A DNA stretch of 64,000 bases from DATCLS01 sp036563805 (GCA_036563805.1 DATCLS010000058.1:88315-152314), one strand, 5' to 3'; shown: positions 35,665-45,226, counted from the stretch's first letter. Notes: generated from the letters alone by a model not told the origin. Translations and numbers: made by a program.

Positions 35665-38328
35665 GTGGCTGCCGTGAGCAGGGGGCACGCCCGGCCGCAC
35701 GTCGGTCGCGACCGGGAACGATCCCGGACGCTGGCGGCGGTCACGGGCGATAGGGGAGGCGGGGCGATCCTCGCCGGCGAGGCCGGCGTGGGCAAGAGCC
35801 ACCTGCTCGACCTCGTGACCGAGGACCTGGCCGGCGACGGCTGGTCCCCGCTCCTGGCCCACGGCGACCCCACCCGCCGGACCTCGGCCTTCGGCGCGTT
35901 CGGCGACCTGCTCCCGCCGCTGACCGGAGAGCCCGACCGGTGGGCCCTCGTGCTGCACGCCGGCCTCGACCACCTCGTCGGGCGGGCCGCCTCCGGGCCG
36001 CCCGTGCTCGTCGCCGACGACCTCCACGCCTTCGACCCCGCGTCCGCCGCCCTGGTCCAGCAGGCCGTGCTCGACGGCCGCGTCCGGCTGGTCGGCACGC
36101 TCCGGGTGGGCGACTCGGCCCCCGACGCGGTCACGGCGCTGTGGAAGGACGAGCTGGTCGAGCGCATCGACCTCGTCCCGCTCGACCCCGACGAGTCGGC
36201 CGAGCTGGCCGAGCAGCTGGTCGGCGGGCCGGTCGACGCCGACACCCACCAGCGGCTCTGGACCTGGACCCAGGGCAACCCGCTGCTGCTCACCGAGATC
36301 GTCGAGCACGCCCGCGACCATGGCAACTGGCGCCAGGTGGCCGGCCTGTGGCGGCTGGCCGACGCCCCCGCCCAGTCGCCCCGCCTGGTCGGCCTGCTCG
36401 AGGAACGGGTCACCCGCTGCCCGCCGGCGGTCGCCGACCTGGTCGACGCCGTGGCGCTGGCCTGGCGCCTGCCCATCGGCGTGGCCGACGCCCTGGTGGG
36501 CCGGGCGGCGGTGACCGAGGCCGAGCGGGCCCGGCTCGTGCGGGTGCGCGACGAGCACGGCCGCACCGGCGTCACGCTCGACCACCCGCTGTACGGCGAG
36601 CTGCGCCGCTCGGCCACGCCGCCCGAGCGCAAGACCCGCCTGCGCCACCGCCTGCTCGACGTGGTCGAGTCGCCGGAGCCGCCCGCCGCCGACCTCGGCG
36701 CCGCCGACATGGAGCTGGTCGCCCAGTGGTACCTGGAGACCGGCCGGGTCGGGACCGGCACGGCCGGCATCCTGCTGGCCGCGGCCGAGCGGGCCTGGGC
36801 CGGTAACGAGCCCGAGCGGGCGGCGGCGTTCGCCCGGCGGTCGTGGGAGCTGGAGCGGGCCGACCGCGCCGGCCACCTGCTGGTCAGCGCGCTGGCCCGG
36901 ATCGGGGCCATCGACGACCTGGAGGTCGTGGCCCCTGAGGTGGTGGCCGAGGCCTCCTCCGAGCGGGTCCGGGCCCAGGCCCTGCTCAGCCACGCAGTGG
37001 CGCTGTTCCACTTCGCCAACCGGCCCGCCGACGCCCGGGCGCTGCTCGAGCGCGGCCGGGAGCTCTTCCGGGAGCAGCTGTGGCGGGACGTGATGGTCAT
37101 CGAGGCCGCCAGCTACGCCCTGCAGATGGGCGAGGTGCGGGCGGCCGTGGCCCAGGCGACGCCGCAGCTCGACGCCGCCCACCCCCGGGCCGCGGCCGAG
37201 GCGGCTGCGGTGGTGGCGCCCGGCCTGGCCCTCATGGGCCGCATCGCCGAGTCGACGGCGGCCGCCGAGCGGGGGCTCGAGCTGGCCCGGTCGCTGACCG
37301 ACCACTTCATCGACCTCGGCCAGTACCTGTTCCACATGCTCACCGCCCTGGTGGACGACGGCCGGGTGGCCGAGGCCGACGCCCTGGCCCAGGGGGCCCT
37401 CGAGGACCCGTCCGGGCCGTCGGACACGTTCTCCCGAGCCTTCGTCCAGGTGTCGCTCGGGCGCATCCACCGCCTGCGGGGCCGGCCCGAGACCGCGGCC
37501 CGCTGGTTCCGGGAGGCGGTGGCGTCGTTCGACGACGTGCACCGCACCGGGTTCGCAGCCTGGGCGTTCGCCGGGTTGGCCGCGGTGCGGGCCGAGGTCG
37601 GCGACCTCGACGGCGCCCGATCGGCCGCCGAGCGGTGCCGGGCGCTGCGCGACCACCCGATCCGGGTGGGGACCGCCGAGGTCCGGCGCAGCCTCGCGTG
37701 GGTCGACGTGGCCGCCGGCGACTCGGAGTCGGCGGCCGCCGAGATCGATGCCGCCGCCGACCACGGCCTGGCGGCCGGCGAGCTGGTGCACGCCGGGGCC
37801 GCCCTCCACGACCTGGTGCGGCTCGGGCACGCCGAGCGGGCGGTCGACCGGCTGCGGGAGCTGGCCGGCGAGACCGACAGCGCCATCCTGACCGCGTGGG
37901 CCGACCACGCGGCGGCCTCCGCCGCCCGCGACCGGGCCGCGCTGGAGCGGGTGGCCGAGGCCTTCGAGCGGTTCGACTGCGCGCTGGCCGCCGCCGAGAC
38001 CTGGGGCGAGGCCGCCACGATCGGCCCCGGCGGCGCCACCGTCAGGCCGTCCGGGGCGGCCGCCCGCCGGGCGCTGATCCTGGCCCGCCAGTGCGAGGGC
38101 GCCCGCACCCCGCTGCTGGCCGCCCTCGGGCCGGCCGCCGTCGACCAGCTGTCCGTGCGCGAGCGCGAGATCGCCGAGCTGGCCGCCACCGGCGTCGTCC
38201 GCCGCCAGATCGCCGAGCGGCTGGTCATCTCGCCCCGCACGGTCGACAGCCACCTTCAGCGCATCTACGCCAAGCTCGGGGTGACCAACCGCGAGTCCCT
38301 GGCGGCCGTGCTGTTCGGCCAGGAGTGA
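35665..38328 (+). CDS. large AAA-LuxR (LAL/STAND) transcription regulator
   Basis: Regulator of 887 aa. An N-terminal NTPase module has Walker A ILAGEAGVGKSHLLDLV near residue 35 and Walker B PVLVADDLHAFDPAS near 115. A long helical region (about 370-790) with TPR-like repeats serves as sensor. A C-terminal LuxR helix-turn-helix (LSVREREIAELAATGVVRRQ, SPRTVDSHLQRIYAKLGV) binds DNA. ATP-dependent activators of this type control catabolic or antibiotic genes. It lies between the Liv operon and the fadD gene, and either could be its target. Confidence 0.9.
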   Translation: MAAVSRGHARPHVGRDRERSRTLAAVTGDRGGGAILAGEAGVGKSHLLDLVTEDLAGDGWSPLLAHGDPTRRTSAFGAFGDLLPPLTGEPDRWALVLHAGLDHLVGRAASGPPVLVADDLHAFDPASAALVQQAVLDGRVRLVGTLRVGDSAPDAVTALWKDELVERIDLVPLDPDESAELAEQLVGGPVDADTHQRLWTWTQGNPLLLTEIVEHARDHGNWRQVAGLWRLADAPAQSPRLVGLLEERVTRCPPAVADLVDAVALAWRLPIGVADALVGRAAVTEAERARLVRVRDEHGRTGVTLDHPLYGELRRSATPPERKTRLRHRLLDVVESPEPPAADLGAADMELVAQWYLETGRVGTGTAGILLAAAERAWAGNEPERAAAFARRSWELERADRAGHLLVSALARIGAIDDLEVVAPEVVAEASSERVRAQALLSHAVALFHFANRPADARALLERGRELFREQLWRDVMVIEAASYALQMGEVRAAVAQATPQLDAAHPRAAAEAAAVVAPGLALMGRIAESTAAAERGLELARSLTDHFIDLGQYLFHMLTALVDDGRVAEADALAQGALEDPSGPSDTFSRAFVQVSLGRIHRLRGRPETAARWFREAVASFDDVHRTGFAAWAFAGLAAVRAEVGDLDGARSAAERCRALRDHPIRVGTAEVRRSLAWVDVAAGDSESAAAEIDAAADHGLAAGELVHAGAALHDLVRLGHAERAVDRLRELAGETDSAILTAWADHAAASAARDRAALERVAEAFERFDCALAAAETWGEAATIGPGGATVRPSGAAARRALILARQCEGARTPLLAALGPAAVDQLSVREREIAELAATGVVRRQIAERLVISPRTVDSHLQRIYAKLGVTNRESLAAVLFGQE

Positions 38329-38467
38329 CGTCCGCCGCCCGGGTTGCGCGTGCCCTACTCATGACGTAGCGGCCCGGCGCGTCCAAGCTGTCCACGAGGC
38401 CTGCTGGCGGGCATGGCCGGTACCGGTCGTCAGGGCGGGCGGCCGGCACCGGCTGACAGGGCAGGCC

Positions 38468-38513
38468 CGCCCGGGAGCCACGCCACCGACGTGGCTCCCG
38501 GGCGCGTGGTTTT
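38468..38513 (+). terminator. strong intrinsic terminator after the LuxR regulator
   Basis: A perfect 15-bp stem (38468-38482 with 38490-38504), a 7-nt loop CCACCGA, and TTTT at 38510-38513. Confidence 0.8.
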
Positions 38514-38589
38514 CGCTCGTTCGGGTCGGCGGTTACCCCCTGGGCCGCCGGCCCGCCCGCCCGCCGGCTCGCGGCCGCGCCGCACCCGC

Positions 38590-40284
38590 TCAGCGGCTCG
38601 CGGGGGCGCGGCCCGAGCCGGCCGGCTCGCCGGCCGCCCCATCCGCCGCTTGCGCCTCCGCCGCCTCGCGAGCCACCCGCTGCGCCCACGGGTAGTCGGG
38701 CTTGCCGCTCGGCGACCGGGTGATGGCGTCGACCACGGTGAGCTGGCGGGGCACCTTGTAGGCGGCCAGGCGGGCCCGGCAGTGCTCGTCGAGCTCGGCG
38801 AGCGTCACGGTGGCGCCGGGGCGGGGCTGCACGACCGCCGCCACCCGCTGCCCCCAGCGCTCGTCGGGCACGCCCACGACCAGCGTGTCGAACACGGCGG
38901 GGTGGGCCTTGAGGACGCCCTCGACCTCCTCGGGGAAGACTTTCTCACCGCCGGTGTTGATGCAGCCCGAGCCCCGACCCAGCAGGGTGATGCTGCCGTC
39001 GGCCTCGCGCACCGCCATGTCGCCGGCCAGCACGTAGCGCACGCCGTCGGGCCCGGTGACGAACGTCTCCCGGGTCTTGGCCTCGTCCTTGTAGTAGCCG
39101 AGCGGGATGTTGCCCTTGCGGGCCATGCGCCCCACCTTGCCGGTGCCCGGCGGCATCTCCCGCAGGTCGTCGTCGAGCACGACCGCGTCGCGCCCGGGCT
39201 GGACGGTTGGGCCGCCCCGCATCTCGGCGCCGGGCGACGCCATGGCCATGCCGGTCGAGCCGGTCTCGGTCGAGCCGATGGCATCGACGAGGATGAGGTC
39301 GGGGAACCGGGCCAGGAACCGGTCCTTGACGGCCGGCGAGAACACGGCGGCCGAGGAGGCGATCACGACGAGCGACGACAGGTCGAGGTCCTCGTCCGCC
39401 AGGTCGTCGAGCGCCTCGATCAGCGGGCGGCCCATGGCGTCGCCGGTGATCATCGTCGAGTTGACGCGCTCGCGGGCGATGGTGCGCCAGGCGTCGTGGG
39501 GGTCGAACCGCCGGGCCAGCACGGTCGTGCTCCCGTCGAACAGGAACCGCATGGTCGCCCACTGGGCGGCGCCGTGCATCAGCGGCGGCAGGCAGTACGA
39601 GACCAGCGGCGTCTCGGTGGCCGCCGCCTTCTCGGCCAGCTCGGTCTCGCTGGACACCGGCTGCTGGGTGTAGGCGTCGATGCCGCCGCCCAGCGCCATG
39701 AACACGTCCTCCTGCCGCCACACCACGCCCTTGGGCATGCCGGTGGTGCCGCCCGTGTAGAGCACGTAGTGGTCGTCGGGGGAGCGGGGCCCGAAGTCGC
39801 GCTCGGGGCTGGCCCCGGCCACCGCGTCGGCCCAGACGACGGCGTCCGCCCCGGCCGCACCGGCACCACCGGCCCCGCCGTCGGAGCCGTCGTCCACCAC
39901 CACGACGTGGCCGATCAGCGGCAGGTCGCCCCGCACGTTGGCCAGGCGGGGCGCCAGGCCCCGGTCGACCACCACCGCCTTCACGTCGGCGTTGTCGAGC
40001 AGGTAGCGGAGCTCGTCCTCGACGTAGCGGTAGTTGACGTTTATGGGGACGGCCCGCAGCTTGAAGGCGGCCAGCATGGCCACCAACCACTCGAGGCTGT
40101 TGGCTCCGTAGATGCCGACGTGGTCGCCGGGGCCGATGCCGACGTCGCGGAGGTGGTGGGCGAAGCGGTTGGCGTCGGCGTCGAGCTCGCGGTAGGTGCG
40201 GCGCTGGTCGTCGACGACGAGGGCCAGCCGGTCGGGGACGGCGTCGACCGCGTGCTCGAACAGGTCGGCGATGTTGTACGGCAT
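38590..40284 (-). CDS. fadD: acyl-CoA synthetase, FadD19-like AMP-forming ligase
   Basis: ANL-superfamily ligase of 564 aa that activates a carboxylic acid as acyl-AMP and then acyl-CoA. The A3 motif is YTGGTTGMPKGVVW; IGSTETGSTGMAM is the A5 motif; the tail RSPSGKPDYPWAQRVA carries the adenylation Lys. The N-terminus (MPYNIADLFEHAVDAVPDRL) resembles steroid side-chain ligase FadD19 and its relatives. The KstR-type site at 40296-40309 overlaps its -10 box, supporting a role in steroid or long-chain lipid catabolism. The exact substrate is an inference from regulation. Confidence 0.88.
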   Translation of the reverse strand: MPYNIADLFEHAVDAVPDRLALVVDDQRRTYRELDADANRFAHHLRDVGIGPGDHVGIYGANSLEWLVAMLAAFKLRAVPINVNYRYVEDELRYLLDNADVKAVVVDRGLAPRLANVRGDLPLIGHVVVVDDGSDGGAGGAGAAGADAVVWADAVAGASPERDFGPRSPDDHYVLYTGGTTGMPKGVVWRQEDVFMALGGGIDAYTQQPVSSETELAEKAAATETPLVSYCLPPLMHGAAQWATMRFLFDGSTTVLARRFDPHDAWRTIARERVNSTMITGDAMGRPLIEALDDLADEDLDLSSLVVIASSAAVFSPAVKDRFLARFPDLILVDAIGSTETGSTGMAMASPGAEMRGGPTVQPGRDAVVLDDDLREMPPGTGKVGRMARKGNIPLGYYKDEAKTRETFVTGPDGVRYVLAGDMAVREADGSITLLGRGSGCINTGGEKVFPEEVEGVLKAHPAVFDTLVVGVPDERWGQRVAAVVQPRPGATVTLAELDEHCRARLAAYKVPRQLTVVDAITRSPSGKPDYPWAQRVAREAAEAQAADGAAGEPAGSGRAPASR

Positions 40285-40291
40285 CCCCGGC

Positions 40292-40297
40292 AGATTA
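40292..40297 (-). promoter_or_regulatory. -10 box of the leaderless fadD promoter (minus strand)
   Basis: TAATCT on the minus strand, 7 nt before ATG 40284; the KstR-type operator overlaps it by 2 bp and covers the spacer. Confidence 0.55.
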
Positions 40298-40309
40298 GAA
40301 CATGTTCTA
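40296..40309. promoter_or_regulatory. KstR-like operator of fadD
   Basis: TAGAACATGTTCTA is a perfect 14-bp palindrome fitting TnnAACnnGTTnnA. It sits 11 nt before the fadD start codon. Confidence 0.8.
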
Positions 40310-40341
40310 TTACGGCGCCCGGGCGCGGCAGCCGGCGGGCG

Positions 40342-41735
40342 TCAGGTCCGGTCGCGCAGCTCGGCCATGGCGTCGCCCACGTGAGCGGCCAGCTCGGCCA
40401 GATCGGGCACCAGCTCGGCGCACGCCGCGAACCCGAAGTCGACGACGTCGCCGTGGGAGAGCACGGTGACGTTGAGCCCGGCGCCCTCCGACACCGGGCC
40501 CAGCGGGTAGGCGTGCACGAGCCGGGCCCCGGCCAGGTACAGGTCGACGGCGGGCCGGGCACGTTGGAGACGATCAGGTTGTAGATGGGTGGCAGCCGGT
40601 CGACCACGGCGAGCCGGGTGTAGAGCCGGCTCGCCAGGGCGAACGTGGCGGGGGCGGCGTGGTCGGCCCAGCTCTGCAGGAACCGGGCGCCCAGGGCGTG
40701 GTGGTCCTCCTTGGCGCCCCGGGTGGCCTCGGCGACCGCCCGGACCAGCTCGACCGGGTCGGCCAGGTCGGTCGGGAGGTGGACGAACATGGCCGACACC
40801 CGGTTGTCGAACTGGCCCCGCTGGTCGTCGTTCCGCACCGAGACCGGGCACATGGCCACGAGCGGGCCGTCGGGCAGGGCCCGGCGGGCCGCCAGGTAGC
40901 GGCGGGCGGCCGTGGCCACGAGGGCGAGCACGACGTCGTTGACGGTGACGCCGAGCGCGTTCTTCACGGCCTTGATCTCGCCCAGGCCGACCGAGGCGAA
41001 GGCGGCGCGCCGGTGGGGCGTGATTGCCCCGTTCCACACGGTTCGGGGGGCCGTGAGGGGCACGGCGCCGACGACGGCGTCGGGGTCGCGGTGCCGCTGG
41101 ACCAGCTGGCCCACGGTCCGGGCCGTGCGGCCCAGCAGGCCGGGGAGCCCGAGCGCCCGCCGGGCCTGCGACAGCACGGCGTGCGCCACCAGCTCGACGT
41201 CGGTCGGGATGCGCTCGGGCGGCGGCGCCTCGGGCGGCTCGGCCACCGTCTCCTCGGGTGTGAGGTCGAACAGGGTCACGAACAGCTCGGCGCCCGACAC
41301 GCCGTCGACCGCGCAGTGGTGGATCTTGCCGAGCAGGGCGACGCAGCCCTCGTCGGCCAAGCCCTCGATGACGTGGATCTCCCACAGAGGCCGGCTCCGG
41401 TCGAGCGGGATGCCGAGGATGGAGCCGGCCAGCTCGGCCAGCTCGGCCTCGCCGCCGGGCGCCGGCAGGACGTGGCGGCGGATGTGGAAGTCGACATCGA
41501 AGTGGGGGTCCTCCACCCACAGCGGGTGGTTGAGGTCGAAGGGGACCGGGACGACGCGCCGGCGGGCCGTGGCCAGGCGCGCCAGGCGGGCGCCGATGAA
41601 CGTCTTGAGCCGCTCGAAGTCGTAGGGGGCCGACCGCGTCGTGGTGTCGAGGATCGCCAGCGTCGCCACGTGCAGGTGCATGGACGGCGTCTCCAGCGAC
41701 AGGAACGCCGAATCCAACCCTGACAACCGCTCCAT
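40342..41735 (-). pseudogene. wax ester synthase/diacylglycerol acyltransferase (WS/DGAT) with a one-base frameshift
   Basis: Acyltransferase of the Tgs/WS-DGAT family that makes triacylglycerol or wax ester from acyl-CoA. MERLSGLDSAFLSLETPSMH is the usual start, KIHHCAVDGVSG holds the catalytic HHxxxDG, and NLIVSNVPGPP is a late conserved motif. Immediately after it the reading frame changes: the remaining homologous residues (LYLAGARLVHAYPLGPVSEG to ELRDRT) lie in another frame and end at 40342. One base appears to be missing in the GC run around 40548-40562. It is either a recent mutation or a sequencing error; read without the shift, the frame runs to 40041 and into fadD. Confidence 0.8.
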
Positions 41736-41774
41736 GCCAGCCTCCCCCGGTCCGCCAGGTGGCCAGGATGGCAC

Positions 41775-43247
41775 TCAGGTCGGGCGGATGTTCGGGATGT
41801 CGTCGTCGGGGAGCGTGATGCCCCGCTCCCGGCACAGGCGCTCGACCTCGTCGGGGAACACGTTGCGCACCAGGAACAGGTCGCGGGCCATGTTGTAGTC
41901 GGGGGCCAGCTCCTTGGCGTAGCGCTCGAAGTACATGAGCTGCTTGGTCACCAGCACCAGCTCGCGCACGGCCCGGGCGCCGTACTCCTGCTGGAGCTCG
42001 AGCTGCTGGTTCATGATCTCGGCGAGGCTGACCTGCCCGATCGTCATGTCGAACATGGGGTCGAGCACCATCTTCAGCCGCGCCGCCACGTCCTCGACGG
42101 GCCCCACGTCGTCGGACAGGATGCCGATGCGCTGCCAGGCCCGGACGATGCGGGTGTAGTCGCCGTCGATCATGGCCGTGTACTGGGCGGCCCGCAGGGC
42201 GTCGCGGTGGGGGCCGGGCAGCTCGCCCATGATCCCGAAGTCGAGGTAGGCGGCCCGGCCGTCGTCGAGCACCCACAGGTTGCCGGCGTGCACGTCGCCG
42301 TGGAACGGGCCGTGGACCAGCGCCGCCTCCAGCCACACCTTCACGCCCCGCCGCAGCACCAGCTCGCCGTCGATGCCCCGGGACCGGACCTCGGCGAAGC
42401 GGTCGAGCGGCGTCCCGTGCATCCGCTCCATGCAGATCGTGCGGGGCCCGCAGTGGTCCCAGTAGACCTCGGGGGCGGTCACCCACCGGTTGTCGCCGAA
42501 GGCGCCGATGTGCTCGCGGAACTCGGTCTGGCGATGGGCCTCGAGCGCGAAGTTCAGCTCCTCGTTCGTGACCTGGTGCAGGTCCTCGATGACGCCGGGG
42601 AAGTTGAGCAGGTGGCCCGTCCGCGTGCGGTCGATGAGCCGGGCGATGCGCAGCATGATCCGCAGGTCGCGGTTCATGCGGTCGCGGATGGCCGGCCGCT
42701 GGACCTTGAGCACCGCCTCCCGCCCGTCGGCCAGCACGCAGGCGTGGACCTGGGCGACCGACGCTGCGGAGAGCGGGACGGGGTCGAAGCTCCGGAACAT
42801 CTCCGAGGCGGCGGCGCCGAGGTCGTCCTCCACGATCTCCAGCGCCTGCTCGGCCGGGAACGGGGGCACGTCGTCGAGCAGCCGCAGGCAGGCGTCGGCC
42901 AGCGGGGCCGGGAACATGCCCGGCGACGAGGCGATGAGCTGGCCCAGCTTCACGAACGTCGGCCCGAGCGCCATGAACGCCTCCACCAGCCCGGCGCTGG
43001 CCGCCTCGGCCAGCGCGGCGCGCGCCTCGCGGTCGCGCCGCAGGCGCAGGGCGCGGCGCGGGTCGCGGGCCAGGTGGACGACCACGGCGCGCGCCAGAAA
43101 GGCGATGAGCACGGCCCAGATCTCGGCCCCTCGGACCAGCTCCCGCCAGCCGAAGCGGGTCAGGCTCGGCGCCACGACGGCGAGCGCCCGCCGGGGCGGC
43201 CCCTGGGCGTACGGTCCCGCGAAGGCGGCCGGCATGCCGCGTAGCAT
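41775..43247 (-). CDS. ABC1/AarF/UbiB-family protein kinase-like protein
   Basis: Atypical kinase-like protein of 490 aa. LGPTFVKLGQLIASSPGMFP is the KxGQ motif unique to the ABC1 family, GPFHGDVHAGNLWVLDDG the catalytic-loop region, and YLDFGIMG the DFG equivalent. Members act in lipid or isoprenoid-quinone handling as ATPases. Position between a WS/DGAT gene and kstR suggests a lipid role. ATG 43247 or ATG 43235 could be the start. It diverges from kstR across a 44-bp gap holding the operator. Confidence 0.87.
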   Translation of the reverse strand: MLRGMPAAFAGPYAQGPPRRALAVVAPSLTRFGWRELVRGAEIWAVLIAFLARAVVVHLARDPRRALRLRRDREARAALAEAASAGLVEAFMALGPTFVKLGQLIASSPGMFPAPLADACLRLLDDVPPFPAEQALEIVEDDLGAAASEMFRSFDPVPLSAASVAQVHACVLADGREAVLKVQRPAIRDRMNRDLRIMLRIARLIDRTRTGHLLNFPGVIEDLHQVTNEELNFALEAHRQTEFREHIGAFGDNRWVTAPEVYWDHCGPRTICMERMHGTPLDRFAEVRSRGIDGELVLRRGVKVWLEAALVHGPFHGDVHAGNLWVLDDGRAAYLDFGIMGELPGPHRDALRAAQYTAMIDGDYTRIVRAWQRIGILSDDVGPVEDVAARLKMVLDPMFDMTIGQVSLAEIMNQQLELQQEYGARAVRELVLVTKQLMYFERYAKELAPDYNMARDLFLVRNVFPDEVERLCRERGITLPDDDIPNIRPT

Positions 43248-43265
43248 GCCAGATCGGCGCCCAGC

Positions 43266-43279
43266 TAGAACCTGTTCTA
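43266..43279. promoter_or_regulatory. KstR-like operator between the ABC1 gene and kstR
   Basis: TAGAACCTGTTCTA has perfect TAGAAC/GTTCTA arms. It overlaps the kstR -10 box (TATCGT, 43278-43283; 8 nt before ATG 43292), as expected for autorepression. Confidence 0.8.
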
Positions 43280-43291
43280 TCGTTGGCCCCG

Positions 43292-43897
43292 ATGACCACG
43301 ACCGCGGAGTCGGGCGCGGCCCGGCCCGGGCTCACCAGGAGCCAGCAGGCCCGGCGGGAGCGGGTCATCCGGGCCGCGCTCGAGCTCGGGGCCGAGGGCG
43401 GGTACGACGCCGTGCAGATGCGCGATGTGGCGGCCCGGGCCGAGGTCGCCCTGGGCACGATCTACCGGTATTTCCCGTCCAAGGACGCCCTGCTCGTCGC
43501 CGTCATGATCCAGTGGGTAGAGGACCTGCGGCGCCGGGTCAACCGCCACCCACCCGTCGGCGAGACGACCGTGGAGCGGATCACCGACGTCCTCGGTCGG
43601 GCGCTGCGGGCCATGGACCGCGAGCCCAAGCTGACCTCCGCCGTGATCACGGCCATGACCGCCGGCGACCCGGCCGTCGTCGACGCCATGATCGAGGTCA
43701 CCGGCGTCATGGCCCACATCCTGCGGCCTGCCTTCCCGCCCGACGTCGATCCCGAGGTCGAGGCGGCCGCGGCCAAGGTCATCGGCCACGTGTGGTGGTC
43801 GGCCACCATCGCCTGGGCCAACGGCCGGGGCGACCTCGACTGGGTCGCGGACGAGCTGCGGATCGCCACCGAGCTGATCGCGACCCGCTTCGGATGA
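43292..43897 (+). CDS. kstR: TetR-family repressor, KstR-like
   Basis: TetR regulator of 201 aa. The helix-turn-helix GGYDAVQMRDVAARAEVALG with GTIYRYFPSKDALL is nearly the KstR sequence pattern of mycobacteria. The C-terminal ligand domain shares ALRAMDREPKLTSAVITAM and VWWSATIAWANGR with KstR. KstR represses steroid and lipid catabolism genes and is released by 3-oxo-cholestenoyl-CoA-type ligands. ATG 43292 is used because the -10 box at 43278 gives a leaderless mRNA; the TTG at 43283 would lie inside that box. It probably represses itself and at least fadD, fadE and DUF35 genes here. Confidence 0.85.
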   Translation: MTTTAESGAARPGLTRSQQARRERVIRAALELGAEGGYDAVQMRDVAARAEVALGTIYRYFPSKDALLVAVMIQWVEDLRRRVNRHPPVGETTVERITDVLGRALRAMDREPKLTSAVITAMTAGDPAVVDAMIEVTGVMAHILRPAFPPDVDPEVEAAAAKVIGHVWWSATIAWANGRGDLDWVADELRIATELIATRFG

Positions 43898-43925
43898 CGG
43901 GTCGCCCGACCAGGCCGGCGATCAG

Positions 43926-43943
43926 CTTGACCCGCTGGTCAAG
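43926..43943. promoter_or_regulatory. 18-bp inverted repeat upstream of the alcohol dehydrogenase
   Basis: CTTGACC-CGCT-GGTCAAG, perfect 7-bp arms. It does not fit the KstR or KstR2 consensus. It may be the operator of another regulator. Confidence 0.4.
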
Positions 43944-43997
43944 AACCGCCGCCGCGTCTAGAAAGAGTCCGTCAGGCAGATCCCGAGGGGGAGTCCA

Positions 43998-45080
43998 ATG
44001 CGCGCAGCCGTGCTCCGCAACACCGGCGACGACAAGCTCGAGGTCCGTGACGACGTCGGGCTGAGCGACGTCGGTCCCGGCCAGGTCAAGGTCGACATCC
44101 AGGCCACCGGCGTCTGCCATTCCGATCTGTCGGCGATGACCGGCGTCATCCCCCAGCCGGCGCCGTTCGTCCCGGGTCACGAGGGCGCCGGCATCGTGCG
44201 CGAGGTGGGCGAGGGGGTCACGTCGGTGGCGCCCGGCGACCACGTGATCGTGTGCTGGAGCCCGCCCTGCGGCCACTGCGCCTTCTGCATCGACCGCAAG
44301 CAGCCCAACCTCTGCTCGAACATGCAGATGGCGACGATGGGCGTCACCAACTTCTCGCTCGAGGGCACGCCGGTGTTCGGCATGGCCGGCACCGGCACGT
44401 TCGCCGAGTCGGTGCTGCTGGCCGAGGAGGGGGTCGTCAAGATCGACCCCGACGTGCCGTTCGAGATCGCCTCGCTGGTCGGCTGCGGCGTCATGACCGG
44501 CGTCGGCGCCGCCCTCAACACGGCCAAGGTGACACCCGGCTCGTCGGTCGTCGTGTTCGGGTGCGGCGGCGTCGGCATCGCCGCCATCCAGGGCGCCCGG
44601 GTGGCCGGCGCGGCCGAGATCGTGGCCGTCGACCTGGTCGACTCCAAGCTCGAGGACGCCCAGCGCTTCGGCGCCACCCACGCCGTGAAGCCCGACGAGC
44701 TCGACAGCGTCAAGGCCTCGGTGACCGGCGGCGACGGCTTCGACTTCGGGTTCGAGGCCATCGGCCTGCCCGCCACGATGCGGGCCGCCTACGACGCCAC
44801 CCGGCGGGGCGGCACCACCTGCATCATCGGCGTGGGCGCCATGGACCAGATGGTCGAGATCAGCGCCTTCGAGATGTTCTACAACGAGAAGACGTTCGTC
44901 GGCTCGTACTACGGCTCGGCCGACGTGCGCTCCGACTTCCACCGCATGCTGCGGCTGTGGAAGTCCGGGCGCCTCGACCTCGAGGGCATGATCTCCCGCC
45001 GCATCAAGCTCGAGGACGTCAACGACGCCATCGCCGACCTCAAGGCCGGCACGGTGATCCGCCAGGTCATCACGTTCTGA
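43998..45080 (+). CDS. zinc-dependent alcohol dehydrogenase (NDMA-dependent/class III type)
   Basis: MDR-type zinc dehydrogenase of 360 aa. Catalytic zinc ligands are in TGVCHSD and PGHEGAG; the structural zinc lobe CGHCAFCIDRKQPNLC has all four Cys. The NAD fold has VVFGCGGVGIAAIQGARVAG. It resembles mycothiol/NDMA-dependent alcohol dehydrogenases of actinobacteria, which oxidise alcohols from sterol and lipid side chains among others. AGGGGGAG precedes ATG 43998. The DUF35-Ltp operon follows. The substrate is unknown. Confidence 0.9.
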   Translation: MRAAVLRNTGDDKLEVRDDVGLSDVGPGQVKVDIQATGVCHSDLSAMTGVIPQPAPFVPGHEGAGIVREVGEGVTSVAPGDHVIVCWSPPCGHCAFCIDRKQPNLCSNMQMATMGVTNFSLEGTPVFGMAGTGTFAESVLLAEEGVVKIDPDVPFEIASLVGCGVMTGVGAALNTAKVTPGSSVVVFGCGGVGIAAIQGARVAGAAEIVAVDLVDSKLEDAQRFGATHAVKPDELDSVKASVTGGDGFDFGFEAIGLPATMRAAYDATRRGGTTCIIGVGAMDQMVEISAFEMFYNEKTFVGSYYGSADVRSDFHRMLRLWKSGRLDLEGMISRRIKLEDVNDAIADLKAGTVIRQVITF

Positions 45081-45212
45081 GCCGCGTCGGGTCGGCCCCG
45101 GGCCGGCTCCGAGACGACCACGGCGCCCCGCTCCCGGCCCGGGGGCGGGGCGCAGCGCGTCCGGCCGCGTGCCGCTGAGCAGGGCCAGTGGCGGAGGGTC
45201 GGGGCGGCAGAG

Positions 45213-45226
45213 TAGAACGTGTTTCA
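45213..45226. promoter_or_regulatory. KstR-like operator of the DUF35-Ltp operon
   Basis: TAGAACGTGTTTCA fits TnnAACnnGTTnnA. It lies 30 nt before GTG 45257. Confidence 0.65.
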
